Source: a halophilic archaeon (GTDB lineage Archaea > Halobacteriota > Halobacteria > Halobacteriales > Haladaptataceae). From it: a DNA stretch of 37,798 nt. Of the stretch, positions 15,612 to 24,314 are shown one piece after another; the first letter of the stretch is position 1, and every line of letters begins with the position of its first letter. A program made the translations under genes and the position numbers. The stretch lies in NCBI GenBank assembly GCA_003298465.1, contig QNGA01000017.1, forward strand, positions 1 to 37,798, written 5' to 3'. The notes under the pieces were generated by a model, which was given only the letters and a program-made list of their open reading frames with translations, was not told the DNA's origin and searched no databases.

Positions 15612-16799
15612 ATGACTGAAGGGGACCATCTGGATACAAATACCAATGAAGCGGTCGAATCGACCACACCCAAGGAGTTAAAGCAGTGCATCGACAGCGG
15701 CGAAGACGTGTTCGTTCTCGACGTGCGCTCAGAGGGCGACTTCGAGGAGTGGCACCTCGACGACGAAACCGTCGACGTCGTGAACTATCCATACTTCGAG
15801 CTGCTCGACGGTATCCCCGAGGACCTGCACGACGACCTTCCGGACGACCGACGTATCACCGTCCTCTGTGCGAAGGGCGGGTCCAGTGAAATGATCGCCA
15901 AACACCTTGAAACGGCGGGCTACGACGTCGACCACCTCGAACGCGGTATGAAGGGCTGGGCGCGTATCTACCAGTATGAGGAACTAGATACGAATGTTGA
16001 CGCGACGGTTGCACAGTATCAGCGACCGTCAAGTGGCTGTCTCGCCTATCTCATTGCCTCCGACGGCGAGGCCGCAGTCATCGACCCGCTACGGGCGTTC
16101 ACTGACGAATACGTTCAGGATATTCGTACGCTCGGAATCGAACTCACGTACGCAGTGGATACGCACATCCACGCAGACCACATTTCGGGCATTCGTGATC
16201 TCGCCACGGAGACCGACGCCACGCCGGTTCTTCCCGAATCAGCCGCCAGCCGTGGCATTGAGTACGACGGTGACTACGAGACCGTCGAAGACGGTGCGAC
16301 GCTCACCGTCGGCGACGTGGACATCGAGGTCATCCACACGCCCGGCCACACGACTGGTATGACCGCATACAAGGTCGGGAACGTCCTGTTCACCGGCGAT
16401 GGATTATTCACCGAGAGCGTCGCACGACCGGATCTCGAAGATTCCGAGGCGGCGATGGACGCCGCGCGAACGCTCTACGAGAGCCTCCACGAGAAGGTCC
16501 TCTCACTTCCCGAAGAGTCAATCGTCGCCCCTGCTCACTTCAGCGACGCGGCGACACCCGGCGACGACGGCACGTATACGGCTGAACTCGGGGAGGTGAT
16601 CGATCGGATGGACGCACTCACGATGGACGAAGATGAATTCGTCGAGTTCATCGTCGAGGATATGCCGCCCCGACCAGCGAACTACGAGGAGATCATCGCC
16701 ACAAACCTCGGTCGAGAATCTCCCGACGACGAGGAGGCCTTCGAACTGGAGCTCGGGCCGAACAACTGCGCTGCGAGCGAGGAGGCACTGACAAACTAA
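15612..16799 (+). CDS. Rhodanese-metallo-beta-lactamase fusion, persulfide dioxygenase type (1)
   Basis: A 395-residue protein. From the alternative start at 15606 the numbering is: an N-terminal rhodanese domain (residues about 20-125) with catalytic Cys88 in VLCAKGGSS; then a metallo-beta-lactamase domain (about 130-320) with zinc/iron ligands in THIHADH (His187, His189, Asp191, His192), HTPGHT (His248), FTGDGLF (Asp265) and PAHF (His311); then a helical C-terminus ending in LELGPNNCAA. Persulfide dioxygenases oxidise thiol persulfides to sulfite, and fused rhodanese passes sulfur between thiol and sulfite/thiosulfate. It starts a run with the two YeeE genes (one-base overlap at 16799). The family's C-terminal rhodanese is here placed at the N-terminus. 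Confidence 0.9.
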   Translation: MTEGDHLDTNTNEAVESTTPKELKQCIDSGEDVFVLDVRSEGDFEEWHLDDETVDVVNYPYFELLDGIPEDLHDDLPDDRRITVLCAKGGSSEMIAKHLETAGYDVDHLERGMKGWARIYQYEELDTNVDATVAQYQRPSSGCLAYLIASDGEAAVIDPLRAFTDEYVQDIRTLGIELTYAVDTHIHADHISGIRDLATETDATPVLPESAASRGIEYDGDYETVEDGATLTVGDVDIEVIHTPGHTTGMTAYKVGNVLFTGDGLFTESVARPDLEDSEAAMDAARTLYESLHEKVLSLPEESIVAPAHFSDAATPGDDGTYTAELGEVIDRMDALTMDEDEFVEFIVEDMPPRPANYEEIIATNLGRESPDDEEAFELELGPNNCAASEEALTN

Positions 16800-17296
16800 T
16801 GATAGAAACACTTACACCGTTGCTCGCGCTCGGAGATCTCTTTCCCCGCGGGGTAACGCAGTATCTCGTCGGCGGTCTGCTCGTCGGACTGGGGGCCGCT
16901 ACGATCTACCTCGCGACGGGAATCATCGCGGGTGCGAGCACGTTCCTCGAATCGACACTGTCGTACGTCTCGGCGATTCCACGGTTCAATCGCTTCAAGT
17001 ACGTCCAGTCTCGCGGGTGGCGACTCGTGTTCACTGCGGGTATCGTCAGCGGTGCCGCAGTCTACGTGCTCGTCGCCGGTGACGGCATCTGGACGACGGA
17101 CGTCCAGTGGTGGCGGCTGCTCGGCGGCGGCTTCCTCGTCGGCGTCGGTACACGTCTTGGGAAGGGCTGTACGTCCGGTCACGGCGTCTGTGGAGTCGGG
17201 TCGCTGTCAAACACGTCGCTGGTGAACGTCGCGACGTTCCTCGCCTTCGCCATCGGCACTGCGCAACTGGTGCAGGCGCTGGGGGTGTCGCCATGA
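16799..17296 (+). CDS. YeeE/YedE-family sulfur transporter, half 1
   Basis: A 165-residue membrane protein with four to five membrane segments. Its core GTRLGKGCTSGHGVCGVGSLSN is the conserved YeeE/YedE signature, with Cys in GCTSGHG and in VCG that are thought to relay sulfur across the membrane in the thiosulfate transporter YeeE of E. coli. In haloarchaea and many bacteria the transporter is split into two genes, as here. The start ATG overlaps the stop of the upstream fusion gene by one base and its own TGA overlaps the next ATG by four, so the three genes form a coupled operon. Confidence 0.92.
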   Translation: MIETLTPLLALGDLFPRGVTQYLVGGLLVGLGAATIYLATGIIAGASTFLESTLSYVSAIPRFNRFKYVQSRGWRLVFTAGIVSGAAVYVLVAGDGIWTTDVQWWRLLGGGFLVGVGTRLGKGCTSGHGVCGVGSLSNTSLVNVATFLAFAIGTAQLVQALGVSP

Positions 17297-17763
17297 GCGA
17301 CCGCGAACGGAGCCCGCTGTTCCTTCCGATTATCTACGTCGGGGGCCTCATCTTCGGGTTCGGTCTCGCGATTAGCGGGATGGCCAAGCCCGAGATTGTC
17401 CTGGACTTCCTCCAGTTTGATGACTTCGGCCTGCTGTTCGTGATGGGCGGTGCAGCCGTCGTCACCGGAATCACGTTCGCGGTCGCGACGCGATCCCTCG
17501 ACCGCGCACCCCTCACGGGTGACGCCTACAAACGACGATTGAAATCGTTCGATCGGAACGTCATCCTCGGCGGAGCGATCTTCGGCGTCGGCTGGGGGCT
17601 TTCCGGAATCTGTCCGGGCGCGGCCTACGCTAGCGTCGGCATCGGAAACTACCCCATCCTCTGGGCCATCGCCGGAATGTTCCTCGGCGCCTACGCCCAG
17701 GGGTACGCCCGTTCGTTTGGCACAGACAGCTCTGAATCCACGAGCGACTCACCGGCAAACTAA
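17293..17763 (+). CDS. YeeE/YedE-family sulfur transporter, half 2
   Basis: A 156-residue membrane protein, the second half of the split YeeE/YedE unit. It shows GLIFGFGLAISGMAKPEIVLDFLQFDDF, the second signature GWGLSGICPGAAYASVGIGN with a conserved Cys, and four to five membrane segments. The ATG at 17293 overlaps the preceding gene by four bases (ATGA); the in-frame sequence further upstream belongs to the other gene read in a shifted frame and is not part of it. It presumably assembles with half 1 into one channel for thiosulfate or another reduced sulfur species. Confidence 0.92.
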   Translation: MSDRERSPLFLPIIYVGGLIFGFGLAISGMAKPEIVLDFLQFDDFGLLFVMGGAAVVTGITFAVATRSLDRAPLTGDAYKRRLKSFDRNVILGGAIFGVGWGLSGICPGAAYASVGIGNYPILWAIAGMFLGAYAQGYARSFGTDSSESTSDSPAN

Positions 17764-17806
17764 CCATGATCGATCAACGCACTCCGTCGGTAATTGTGCG
17801 CCAAAA

Positions 17807-17839
17807 GTATTGTGAAGTAGTGAACCGACACTACAATAC
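17807..17839. promoter_or_regulatory. GTATTGT / ACAATAC inverted element
   Basis: GTATTGT (17807-17813) and ACAATAC (17833-17839) are inverted arms with a second inner pair GTAGTG (17817-17822) and CACTAC (17829-17834). The element lies between the end of the YeeE pair and the ribosome site of the small membrane gene at 17857. Single GTATTGT half-sites occur at 19017, 21855 and 27675 in front of other genes of the island, which suggests a common operator. Confidence 0.55.
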
Positions 17840-17856
17840 AAGGAGGAACTTGTGAG

Positions 17857-18006
17857 ATGCTCGGACTCGAAACTCTAACCGGTACTGCGCAAGCGGTCGC
17901 TACAGTCGGACTCGTACTCGCAGAGGCCATCGTACTGTACGTCAGCTACGGAACAATCAGTAGTGTGGCTGGCGCGGCCGTCCTCGACCTGGTCGGAGGT
18001 GACTGA
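17857..18006 (+). CDS. 49-residue membrane peptide (DUF7512-like)
   Basis: A short gene: MLGLETLTGTAQAVATVGLV opens the peptide, which has one membrane helix (about residues 12-34, VATVGLVLAEAIVLYVSYG) and an acidic end VLDLVGGD. An AGGAGG ribosome site (17841-17846) sits ten bases before the ATG, unusually strong for this window. Its TGA is two bases before the TSUP gene's ATG at 18009, so the two are certainly cotranscribed. I recall similar tiny proteins (DUF7512) next to TSUP genes in haloarchaea. It may be a subunit or folding partner of the exporter. Confidence 0.8.
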   Translation: MLGLETLTGTAQAVATVGLVLAEAIVLYVSYGTISSVAGAAVLDLVGGD

Positions 18007-18008
18007 CG

Positions 18009-19007
18009 ATGCCAGTCTTCGGAATGAGCCTCGCGATGATCGCGGTGTTCGTCGGTTTCGGCCTACTCATCGGAACCCTATTCGGATTCTTCGGAATGGG
18101 CGGTTCGTTTCTCGTCACGCCGGCGCTGCTCGTGATGGGCTATCCGTCGACCGTCGCAGTCGGGAGCGGATTGGCGTTCGTCTTCGGGACGAGCGTCATC
18201 GGAGCGCTCCGCCACCGTGATCACGGCCAAGTCGACTACAAGCTCGCTGCGATCATGACCGTCGCGATGACGCTCGGTATCGAGGGCGGGAAGAGCGTCG
18301 TGTTCTTTCTCGAAGCGACCGGCATGGCCGACCTCATTATCAATGTCGCGTACGTCGGCCTGCTCGCCAGTGTCGGACTACTCACCCTCCGAGATGCGTG
18401 GTCGGACGGCGGAGACGATGACACCTCGCGTAACCTCGCTGACCGTGTCCAGTCCATCCGTATCCCGCCGATGGTGACGCTTCGCGGTGGTGTCCGCGTC
18501 TCGGCGACGATAATCTTTGCAGTTGGGCTCGCCATCGGAATTCTATCCGGGTTCCTCGGCGTTGGTGGTGGGTTCCTCCTGATGCCCGCGATGATGTACG
18601 GTCTGGGCGTGCCGGCCGCCATCGCCGTGGGGACCGACATCCTCCAGATCACTATCTCGGGGGCGTTCGGCGCGTTCACGTACGCACAGTCCGGAGCGGT
18701 CGCGCTGCCGGTCGTCGGCTTCCTGCTCCTCGGAAGTGCACTCGGTGCGCGTATTGGGGCGGGGGCGACGAACCTCGTCGACGAGGAGGAAATCAAGGGG
18801 TATTTCGCCGCGATGCTCCTCGCGGGGAGCGTCGCAGTCGCGTCGAACAAACTCGGGAACGTCTACGAGATCGAACTGCTCAACACCGTGAGTACCGTGT
18901 TGATCTTCGGCGCAGCGTTGCTCGTCAGTAGTGCAGTCGTCCTCGCGGCCGTCTGCCGGCTCCGCGGTGACTGGACCGGAAGGTGGTGTCGGCTCACCAC
19001 CTCGTAG
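18009..19007 (+). CDS. TSUP-family (TauE/SafE) sulfite/sulfur exporter
   Basis: A 332-residue membrane protein of the 4-toluene sulfonate uptake permease family. The two duplicated halves each carry the family's signature: GTLFGFFGMGGSFLVTPALLVMG near residue 22 and GILSGFLGVGGGFLLMPAMMYGLG near residue 178, with eight or more membrane segments overall. Members of the family export sulfite or other organosulfonates. In this setting, beside enzymes that make sulfite, export of sulfite or import of a sulfur anion are both reasonable. It is coupled to the 49-residue peptide upstream. A cytosolic loop (about residues 130-150) is rich in Asp. Confidence 0.9.
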   Translation: MPVFGMSLAMIAVFVGFGLLIGTLFGFFGMGGSFLVTPALLVMGYPSTVAVGSGLAFVFGTSVIGALRHRDHGQVDYKLAAIMTVAMTLGIEGGKSVVFFLEATGMADLIINVAYVGLLASVGLLTLRDAWSDGGDDDTSRNLADRVQSIRIPPMVTLRGGVRVSATIIFAVGLAIGILSGFLGVGGGFLLMPAMMYGLGVPAAIAVGTDILQITISGAFGAFTYAQSGAVALPVVGFLLLGSALGARIGAGATNLVDEEEIKGYFAAMLLAGSVAVASNKLGNVYEIELLNTVSTVLIFGAALLVSSAVVLAAVCRLRGDWTGRWCRLTTS

Positions 19008-19014
19008 ACGAGCA

Positions 19015-19025
19015 CAGTATTGTAC
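19015..19025. promoter_or_regulatory. GTATTGTAC element upstream of the first TrmB-like gene
   Basis: CAGTATTGTAC lies 49 bases before the ATG at 19074 and is the same as TAGTATTGTAC at 21853-21863 apart from the first base. Here it sits between the TSUP gene and the regulator, so it may be an autoregulatory site. Confidence 0.5.
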
Positions 19026-19073
19026 CGTCTGTGCAAATGGTTTTGAGTATCCGTCTCATAGACCTCAGCAGTA

Positions 19074-19478
19074 ATGGCTGAGTCAATGAGCGAGATGCTC
19101 CGGAAGGACATGCAGTGTGAGGGCCTGCTGGAGTGTTTTCACAACCTCAAAACGCTCGACAAGGAGATATTCCAGCTCCTCAACGACCAGCAGGCACCGC
19201 TCACGGTTGACGAGATCGCTGACCAGATTAACCGTGAACGATCGACTGCGTATCGTAGCGTCCAGCGACTGCTTCAAGCTGGCTTCATCCAGAAAGAACA
19301 GGTGAACTATGAGCAGGGCGGCTACTTCCACGTCTACCAGCCACGCGATGCCGCGGAGATTGCCAGTGAGATGCAGCGAACTCTCAACGACTGGTACGCC
19401 AAGATGGGGCAGCTCATTGGAGAATTCGAGGATAAATACGGCGAGGATCCCAAGCCCGCTGCACCCGCAGAGAGCTAA
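19074..19478 (+). CDS. TrmB-like winged-helix regulator (1)
   Basis: A 134-residue regulator. After a conserved head (MQCEGLLECFHNLKTLDKEIFQLL), the winged helix is PLTVDEIADQINRERSTAYRSVQRLLQAGFIQKEQVNYEQGG, with STAYRSVQRLL as the recognition helix, followed by YFHVYQPRDAAEI and a dimerising helix (MQRTLNDWYAKMGQLIGEFEDKYG). The fold is TrmB/GntR-like in the HTH and close to haloarchaeal regulators of sulfur genes. Its paralogue at 27064-27465 shares most of the sequence. Cys at the CEGLLECFH segment (two residues) could sense thiol state or persulfides. A GTATTGTAC site lies upstream. Confidence 0.85.
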   Translation: MAESMSEMLRKDMQCEGLLECFHNLKTLDKEIFQLLNDQQAPLTVDEIADQINRERSTAYRSVQRLLQAGFIQKEQVNYEQGGYFHVYQPRDAAEIASEMQRTLNDWYAKMGQLIGEFEDKYGEDPKPAAPAES

Positions 19479-19566
19479 ATCTACGAAACGCGACCGTGAA
19501 TGTCCTTCTGCGTGGTGAAGTGGCATTTCGAGAAACGCGATGCGATACGCTGCTCGGTTCAAGATA

Positions 19567-20828
19567 TTATTCCTGTCTGCAGGCCCGTGTTACCCCTGTT
19601 GCCTCCAGTACTCTGGGCATGAGGATCCCTTGAATAATCATACTGGCAACGACGATTCCAAACACTACTGTTTGCAGTTGATCACGATACGGTATGTCGG
19701 GGCCGAGACTGAGAGCGAGAGCAACCGGAATCACACCGTGCATCCCCCCCAAATGATGACGTGTTGATAGCTTATTGGGACTGGGTCGTCGATCCACTGA
19801 TTGAGGAGACCCAATAACCCGTAAATAACGCCCGCACGGGATCCAACGAGGAGAGCAAGTGTCCCAAAGATGATGGAGAGATTGGTGACGATCTCCGTTG
19901 ACGGTACTTGAAGTCCGATGGCAACGAAGAGTAATGTTTCGAGGAAGAACACCATATAGCCCCAGGTTTGTACTAGCATATCGAGATTTTTCTCGCTCAG
20001 CGCGTGACGGCGCGCAAAGATTCCGAGGATGAGACCACTAGCGACCGTCGCGAGGATGCCACTCACATGAAGCACGTGTTCTGCAAGATAGAAGCTACCA
20101 TACGCCGCAACAAGTGAGATCATGAAGTGATTCGCGTCGTCGGTCGTCACCAGTTCTAGTCGGTAGGCAGCATATCCGATACCGAGGCCAACGAAGATGC
20201 CACCGGCACTTACGAGTAGAAAGTCGCCGACGATAGCCGCTAATCGAGATGCTGAGAACAGTGCCGATCCCGAAAGTTCCCCGGGACCAGCCTGTCGGAC
20301 GAGTTCCAAGATTGCGGAGAATACCACGATCGCCAGACCATCGTCGAGCAAACTTTCGCCCTCGACGAGGACTGCAAGACGGTCCGGAACCCCGGTCTCA
20401 TCGAACAAGGAGAGCACAGCGACGGGGTCAATCGGATACGCCATCGATGCGAAAAGAAGCACGATTAACAGAGGCACTTCGAAGACCACGGACCCGATCC
20501 AGCCGATGGCAAACACGGCGACAGGGAGACCGACAATCACCATCAGTCCGGTGATCAGCAGGTTTCGACGAAATCGCTCGTGATCGATCTCCGCAGCACC
20601 GTAAAATACGATCCCAGGTAGAAAGACGAAAAGGATTACGTCGTGAGTAAAGAGCGGTTCCAAGCTGAATTCGAGATAGGAGTGGAGGGGTAATACCGTA
20701 AGCAAAAATCCGACAGCGACCAGTAAGACCGTATACGGGGTCGCCATTCGGTTTGCAAGAAATCGAACGCCAATCGCCAAGCTAAACGCGAGAAGCACTC
20801 CGGAGACGGCTGCAGTGATCTGTACCAT
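19567..20828 (-). pseudogene. CPA1-type Na+/H+ antiporter with a frameshift in a G run
   Basis: The main frame (19731-20828) starts MVQITAAVSGVLLAFSLAIG and covers about 360 residues of a cation/proton antiporter: 10 or more membrane segments, PIDPVAV with Asp134 and VEGESLLDDG with Glu157 and Asp162/163, the ion-exchange residues of the family. Near its end, in a run of seven G (19744-19750, minus strand), the frame shifts; the other frame continues with MHGVIPVALALSLGP and a C-terminal stretch RDQLQTVVFGIVVASMII to 19567. One extra G would restore WGGMHG. So it is one gene broken by an indel, or a sequencing slip in the homopolymer. It has no obvious sulfur role. Confidence 0.8.
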
Positions 20829-21097
20829 ACTGAACCGACGCGCGATTCTTCATTGCACTTCTAAGCACTTGAACGACGAGCATGCATTCAAACTGAGCGT
20901 GTGTTTTGCACAGAAGACTCTGAGCTATTTAACTGAATTGTGAACGCATCTCCTACACTGAGCCAACTGCCACTGTTCCTGGATTTTGCTGAAGTTACTT
21001 CAATGGAGTCAATCCACGCGGTATTCCTTTAAGTTGGACATCAAGGACGAAGACGTCGTTAGCGGACTGACGTTTATCCAGTCAGGACGGCCCGACG

Positions 21098-21661
21098 CTA
21101 CGCATGGAACACTCCGACGACTAGGAGCGTTTCGGGACGGTCCGCTCGAAATCGAATCTCGAACCCGACGTTACGGAGCGCAGTTGCGACTTCGTCTCCT
21201 GTGAACCGTTCTTCGAGCGGCGGACCGCTGTCTCCGGTTCCGGTTGCTGACCAGTCGCCAATGACGAGACGACCACCTGGCGTGAGAACGCGTGCAAGTT
21301 CTGAGAGCGCTTGCTCACTCGCGAATTCGTGGTAGGTCATCGTGGAGAATGCCGCGTCAAGATGGGCGTCTTCGAACGGAAGGTCGGCAACGTCCGCCGT
21401 CACGAGGGCGACATTCTCAGGGACACCCTTCTGCCGGTAGTAGTCATGCATCTCATCTTGAACGTCGACAGCGTACACGCGGTCGGCATACGGAGCGGCA
21501 TCGTCGGTGTAGAACCCGGTGCCGCTCCCGAGATCGGCGACAGTCTCGCCGCCGTCGAGGGTAAGCGCCCACAGGAGTTCCTCCCGGGAGACGTACCGAT
21601 ACCGATCAGCCGCGTTCTCAAGTTTATTGGCCTTCGTCGCATCGAACGTATGATGTCCCAT
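21098..21661 (-). CDS. Class I SAM-dependent methyltransferase
   Basis: A 187-residue protein with the class I methyltransferase landmarks: VADLGSGTGFYTDDAAPYADRVYAVDV (residues 41-67: motif I with the SAM-binding Gly loop and the acidic end of strand 2), VALVTADVADLPFEDAHLDAAF (motifs II/III) and LTPGGRLVIGDW (motif IV/V). The core is similar to UbiE/ArsM-type small-molecule methyltransferases. The substrate is not visible from the sequence. It starts MGHHTFDATKANKLE, a common head for haloarchaeal members. It stands alone on the minus strand between the antiporter and the second fusion gene. Confidence 0.85.
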   Translation of the reverse strand: MGHHTFDATKANKLENAADRYRYVSREELLWALTLDGGETVADLGSGTGFYTDDAAPYADRVYAVDVQDEMHDYYRQKGVPENVALVTADVADLPFEDAHLDAAFSTMTYHEFASEQALSELARVLTPGGRLVIGDWSATGTGDSGPPLEERFTGDEVATALRNVGFEIRFRADRPETLLVVGVFHA

Positions 21662-21852
21662 CAGTTCTTAGTTGTGGAACGACTACAAAGTAAGTAGTGG
21701 TCATCCAAAACAGTTCAACGGCTTCAGATTCATCCGTGATGGTGCTTTATACCCGAATATAGAACGATTCAGCGGATATACTCCTCTCTTTCAAAGCAAT
21801 TGCTCTCGGTAGCACCGACCGCAGCCAACGAATTTAAGGTCACAGGGTTTCA

Positions 21853-21863
21853 TAGTATTGTAC
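21853..21863. promoter_or_regulatory. GTATTGTAC element at the start of the second fusion gene
   Basis: TAGTATTGTAC ends four bases before the ATG at 21867, at or near the expected transcription start behind a TTTAAGG box (about 21833-21839). A bound repressor would directly block initiation. Confidence 0.55.
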
Positions 21864-21866
21864 GTA

Positions 21867-22991
21867 ATGAGCACTACCAAAGTTGACCCGTCGGAAGTTG
21901 CACAGCGAGTGCAGGACGACGATACCGAGGATCTCTTCATCCTCGATGTCCGTCGAGAGGAGGATTACAAGGAGTGGCAGATTCCCGGTAGTACGAACCT
22001 GCCGGTCTACGACGAACTCCTCGAAGAGGACTACTCAACACTCGAAGCACACCTCGACGAGCTACCCGAAGACGAGAAGATAGCCGTCGTCTGTGTCGCC
22101 GGCGTCACGTCCGCACGTGCAGCCAAGTTCCTCCGTGAACACGGCTACGATGCAGAAACCATTAACAACGGAATGAATGGCTGGGGTCGCGTCCACCGCC
22201 AGTACGACCTCGACGCGGTCGACGGCGTCGTCCAGATCGTCCGCCCCGGTACGGGCTGTGTCTCCTATCTCGTTCACGATAGCGACGAGGCCGTCGTCGT
22301 CGACCCGACGCAGTACGTCGACGAGTACCTGAACGCTGCCGACGAGCGCGATCTCGAGATCGTCAGCGTCGCTGACACGCACGCACACGCAGATCACGTC
22401 TCCGGAGCCCGCCGTCTCGCAGGCGAACTCGACGTGCCCTACTACCTTCACGGCGAGGACACCGGTGAATTAGACCGCGTGAGCGAGATCGAGGACGGCG
22501 ACACCATCCAAGTCGGTGACCGCCAACTCGATGTCCGTCATACGCCCGGCCACACGCCTGGCAGCGTCTCCTTCGAGTACGGCGACGCCCTCCTCTCCGG
22601 GGATACGCTGTTCCTCCGGAGCGTCGGCCGTCCTGACCTCGAAGACAGTTCAGAGGACGCCGTCCACGAGGCCGCGAGCCAGCTGTTCGATAGCCTCGAG
22701 GATCTGACTGACCTCGGCGATAGGACGGTCGTCCTCCCCGGGCACTTCAGCGACGAAGAGGTTCGACCACTCGCAACGGAACTCGGCGACCTGAAGGCGG
22801 AGACGACTAACGAACTTCTCAGTTACGTCGAAGACGGCGACGAAGACGCATTCGTTAAGACCATCGTGGAGAGCCTCGCCGACGAACCCGCAAACTACAA
22901 CGAAATCAAGCAAATCAACTGGGGCAAAGAACAGCCCGGCGAAGATGTCGAGTCGCTCGAACTCGGGCCGAACAACTGCGCGGCCAACTAA
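21867..22991 (+). CDS. Rhodanese-metallo-beta-lactamase fusion, persulfide dioxygenase type (2)
   Basis: A 374-residue protein with the same order as the gene at 15612: rhodanese domain with Cys76 in VVCVAGVTS, metallo-beta-lactamase domain with ligands in THAHADH (His172, His174, Asp176, His177), HTPGHT (His229), LSGDTLF (Asp246) and PGHF (His293), and the same tail LELGPNNCAA. The two are clearly related but diverged in most surface positions, so they are likely paralogues with different substrates or expression, not a recent copy. I use the ATG at 21867 because an upstream TTG (21858) lies inside the regulatory element. It is followed after 21 bases by an MFS gene. Confidence 0.92.
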   Translation: MSTTKVDPSEVAQRVQDDDTEDLFILDVRREEDYKEWQIPGSTNLPVYDELLEEDYSTLEAHLDELPEDEKIAVVCVAGVTSARAAKFLREHGYDAETINNGMNGWGRVHRQYDLDAVDGVVQIVRPGTGCVSYLVHDSDEAVVVDPTQYVDEYLNAADERDLEIVSVADTHAHADHVSGARRLAGELDVPYYLHGEDTGELDRVSEIEDGDTIQVGDRQLDVRHTPGHTPGSVSFEYGDALLSGDTLFLRSVGRPDLEDSSEDAVHEAASQLFDSLEDLTDLGDRTVVLPGHFSDEEVRPLATELGDLKAETTNELLSYVEDGDEDAFVKTIVESLADEPANYNEIKQINWGKEQPGEDVESLELGPNNCAAN

Positions 22992-23012
22992 CGACCGAGG
23001 ACGTTTTTTCTG

Positions 23013-24290
23013 ATGGCGTACGCGCAGGGCATTCGACGGAATTGGCCGCAGTTTGCACTTCAACTACTCACCGTATTCGCGGTCGGGTTGACCATTGGAG
23101 CCGAGCGAAACGTTGTCCCCGTTCTGGGACGGGATGTACTCGGCGTCGAGTCGATGCTGGTCATTGGATCGTTCGTGGTCAGCTTTGGCTTCGTCAAAGC
23201 GTTGCTCAACCTCTATGGCGGGAAATGGTCGGAGACCTACGGCCGCAAACCGATTCTCATCGCCGGATGGCTCGTCGCACTCCCGATTCCCATTGTTCTC
23301 ATCTACGCGCCGAACTGGTGGTGGGTGACCGCCGGAAACGTGCTCCTCGGCATCAACCAGGGATTGGCGTGGAGCATGAGCGTGAACGCGAAGATCGACC
23401 TCGCAGGCAGCGACACGCGGGGTTTCGCCGTCGGTCTCGACGAAGCCTTCGGCTACGGTGGCGTCGCGGTCGGCGCGTGGGTCACCGGCATCATCGCCGC
23501 ACAGTACGGCCTCCGTCCGGCGCCGTTCTACTTCCTCGCAGCCGTCATCGTGCTCGCGCTCGTCGCCTCGATCCTCCTCGTCGAGGAGACACTCCCGTAC
23601 GCGGAGGCGGAAGCCGAAACCGAGAGCGAGGACGCGGACGCCGACCTGCCGTTCCGGTCGGTCCTGAAACGCGCGACGTGGGGCGACAGAACGCTGTTCG
23701 CCGCGGCCCAGGCGGGGAGCATCGAGAAGTTCGTCGACGCGCTCGTCTGGATCGCGTATCCGCTCTACCTGACGAGCGCCGGTCTATCGGTCGCCCAAGT
23801 GGGTGCCGTGGTCGGCGTCTACGGCGGCGTCTGGGGCGTCCTACAGCTCTACACCGGGAAACTCGCGGACGAAGTCGGCCGGCGGCCACCCATCGTCGTG
23901 GGGATGTTCGTCGCCGGAGCAGGCGTGTTCGCGACGGTGCTGGCCGACGGCTACTGGGCCTGGCTCCTGACCGCAGGCATCACGGGTGTCGGCATGGCGC
24001 TGCTCTACCCGAACCTCATCACGGTCGTCGGCGACGCCGCCCACCCATCGTGGCGGGCGACCGGACTTGGCGTCTACCGGATGTGGCGCGACGCCGGCTA
24101 CGGCTTCGGCGCCATCCTCATTGGCGTGACCGCCGACCTCGTCTCGACGACCGCTGCGTTCTACGTCGTCGCCGCGGCGATGTTCGTCTCGGGCACCATC
24201 ACGCTCGTCTGGATGCGAGAGACCCACCCAGAACTCGAGGCGAACGCGAGCGACGACCCACAGGTGACGGCACCATCCCGCGACGGCTGA
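23013..24290 (+). CDS. MFS transporter
   Basis: A 425-residue major facilitator with 12 membrane segments. The MFS signature between helices 2 and 3 is GGKWSETYGRKPILIAGWL, and the related second-half loop is GKLADEVGRRPPIVVGMFVAG. The central loop (about residues 190-210) is very acidic. Its substrate cannot be read from sequence, but the 21-base gap behind the second persulfide-dioxygenase-type gene and a weak GAGG ribosome site suggest cotranscription, so sulfite, thiosulfate or another sulfur anion is a reasonable guess. A T-run lies within the short gap and might allow partial termination. Confidence 0.88.
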   Translation: MAYAQGIRRNWPQFALQLLTVFAVGLTIGAERNVVPVLGRDVLGVESMLVIGSFVVSFGFVKALLNLYGGKWSETYGRKPILIAGWLVALPIPIVLIYAPNWWWVTAGNVLLGINQGLAWSMSVNAKIDLAGSDTRGFAVGLDEAFGYGGVAVGAWVTGIIAAQYGLRPAPFYFLAAVIVLALVASILLVEETLPYAEAEAETESEDADADLPFRSVLKRATWGDRTLFAAAQAGSIEKFVDALVWIAYPLYLTSAGLSVAQVGAVVGVYGGVWGVLQLYTGKLADEVGRRPPIVVGMFVAGAGVFATVLADGYWAWLLTAGITGVGMALLYPNLITVVGDAAHPSWRATGLGVYRMWRDAGYGFGAILIGVTADLVSTTAAFYVVAAAMFVSGTITLVWMRETHPELEANASDDPQVTAPSRDG

Positions 24291-24314
24291 GCTGAGAAAG
24301 GATACGTGCGAGTG

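Noticed and set aside
23042..24295. A 417-codon frame parallel to the MFS gene
   Set aside because: It is very Arg-rich, a frame shadow caused by the high GC third positions of the MFS gene, which has clear membrane segments and motifs.
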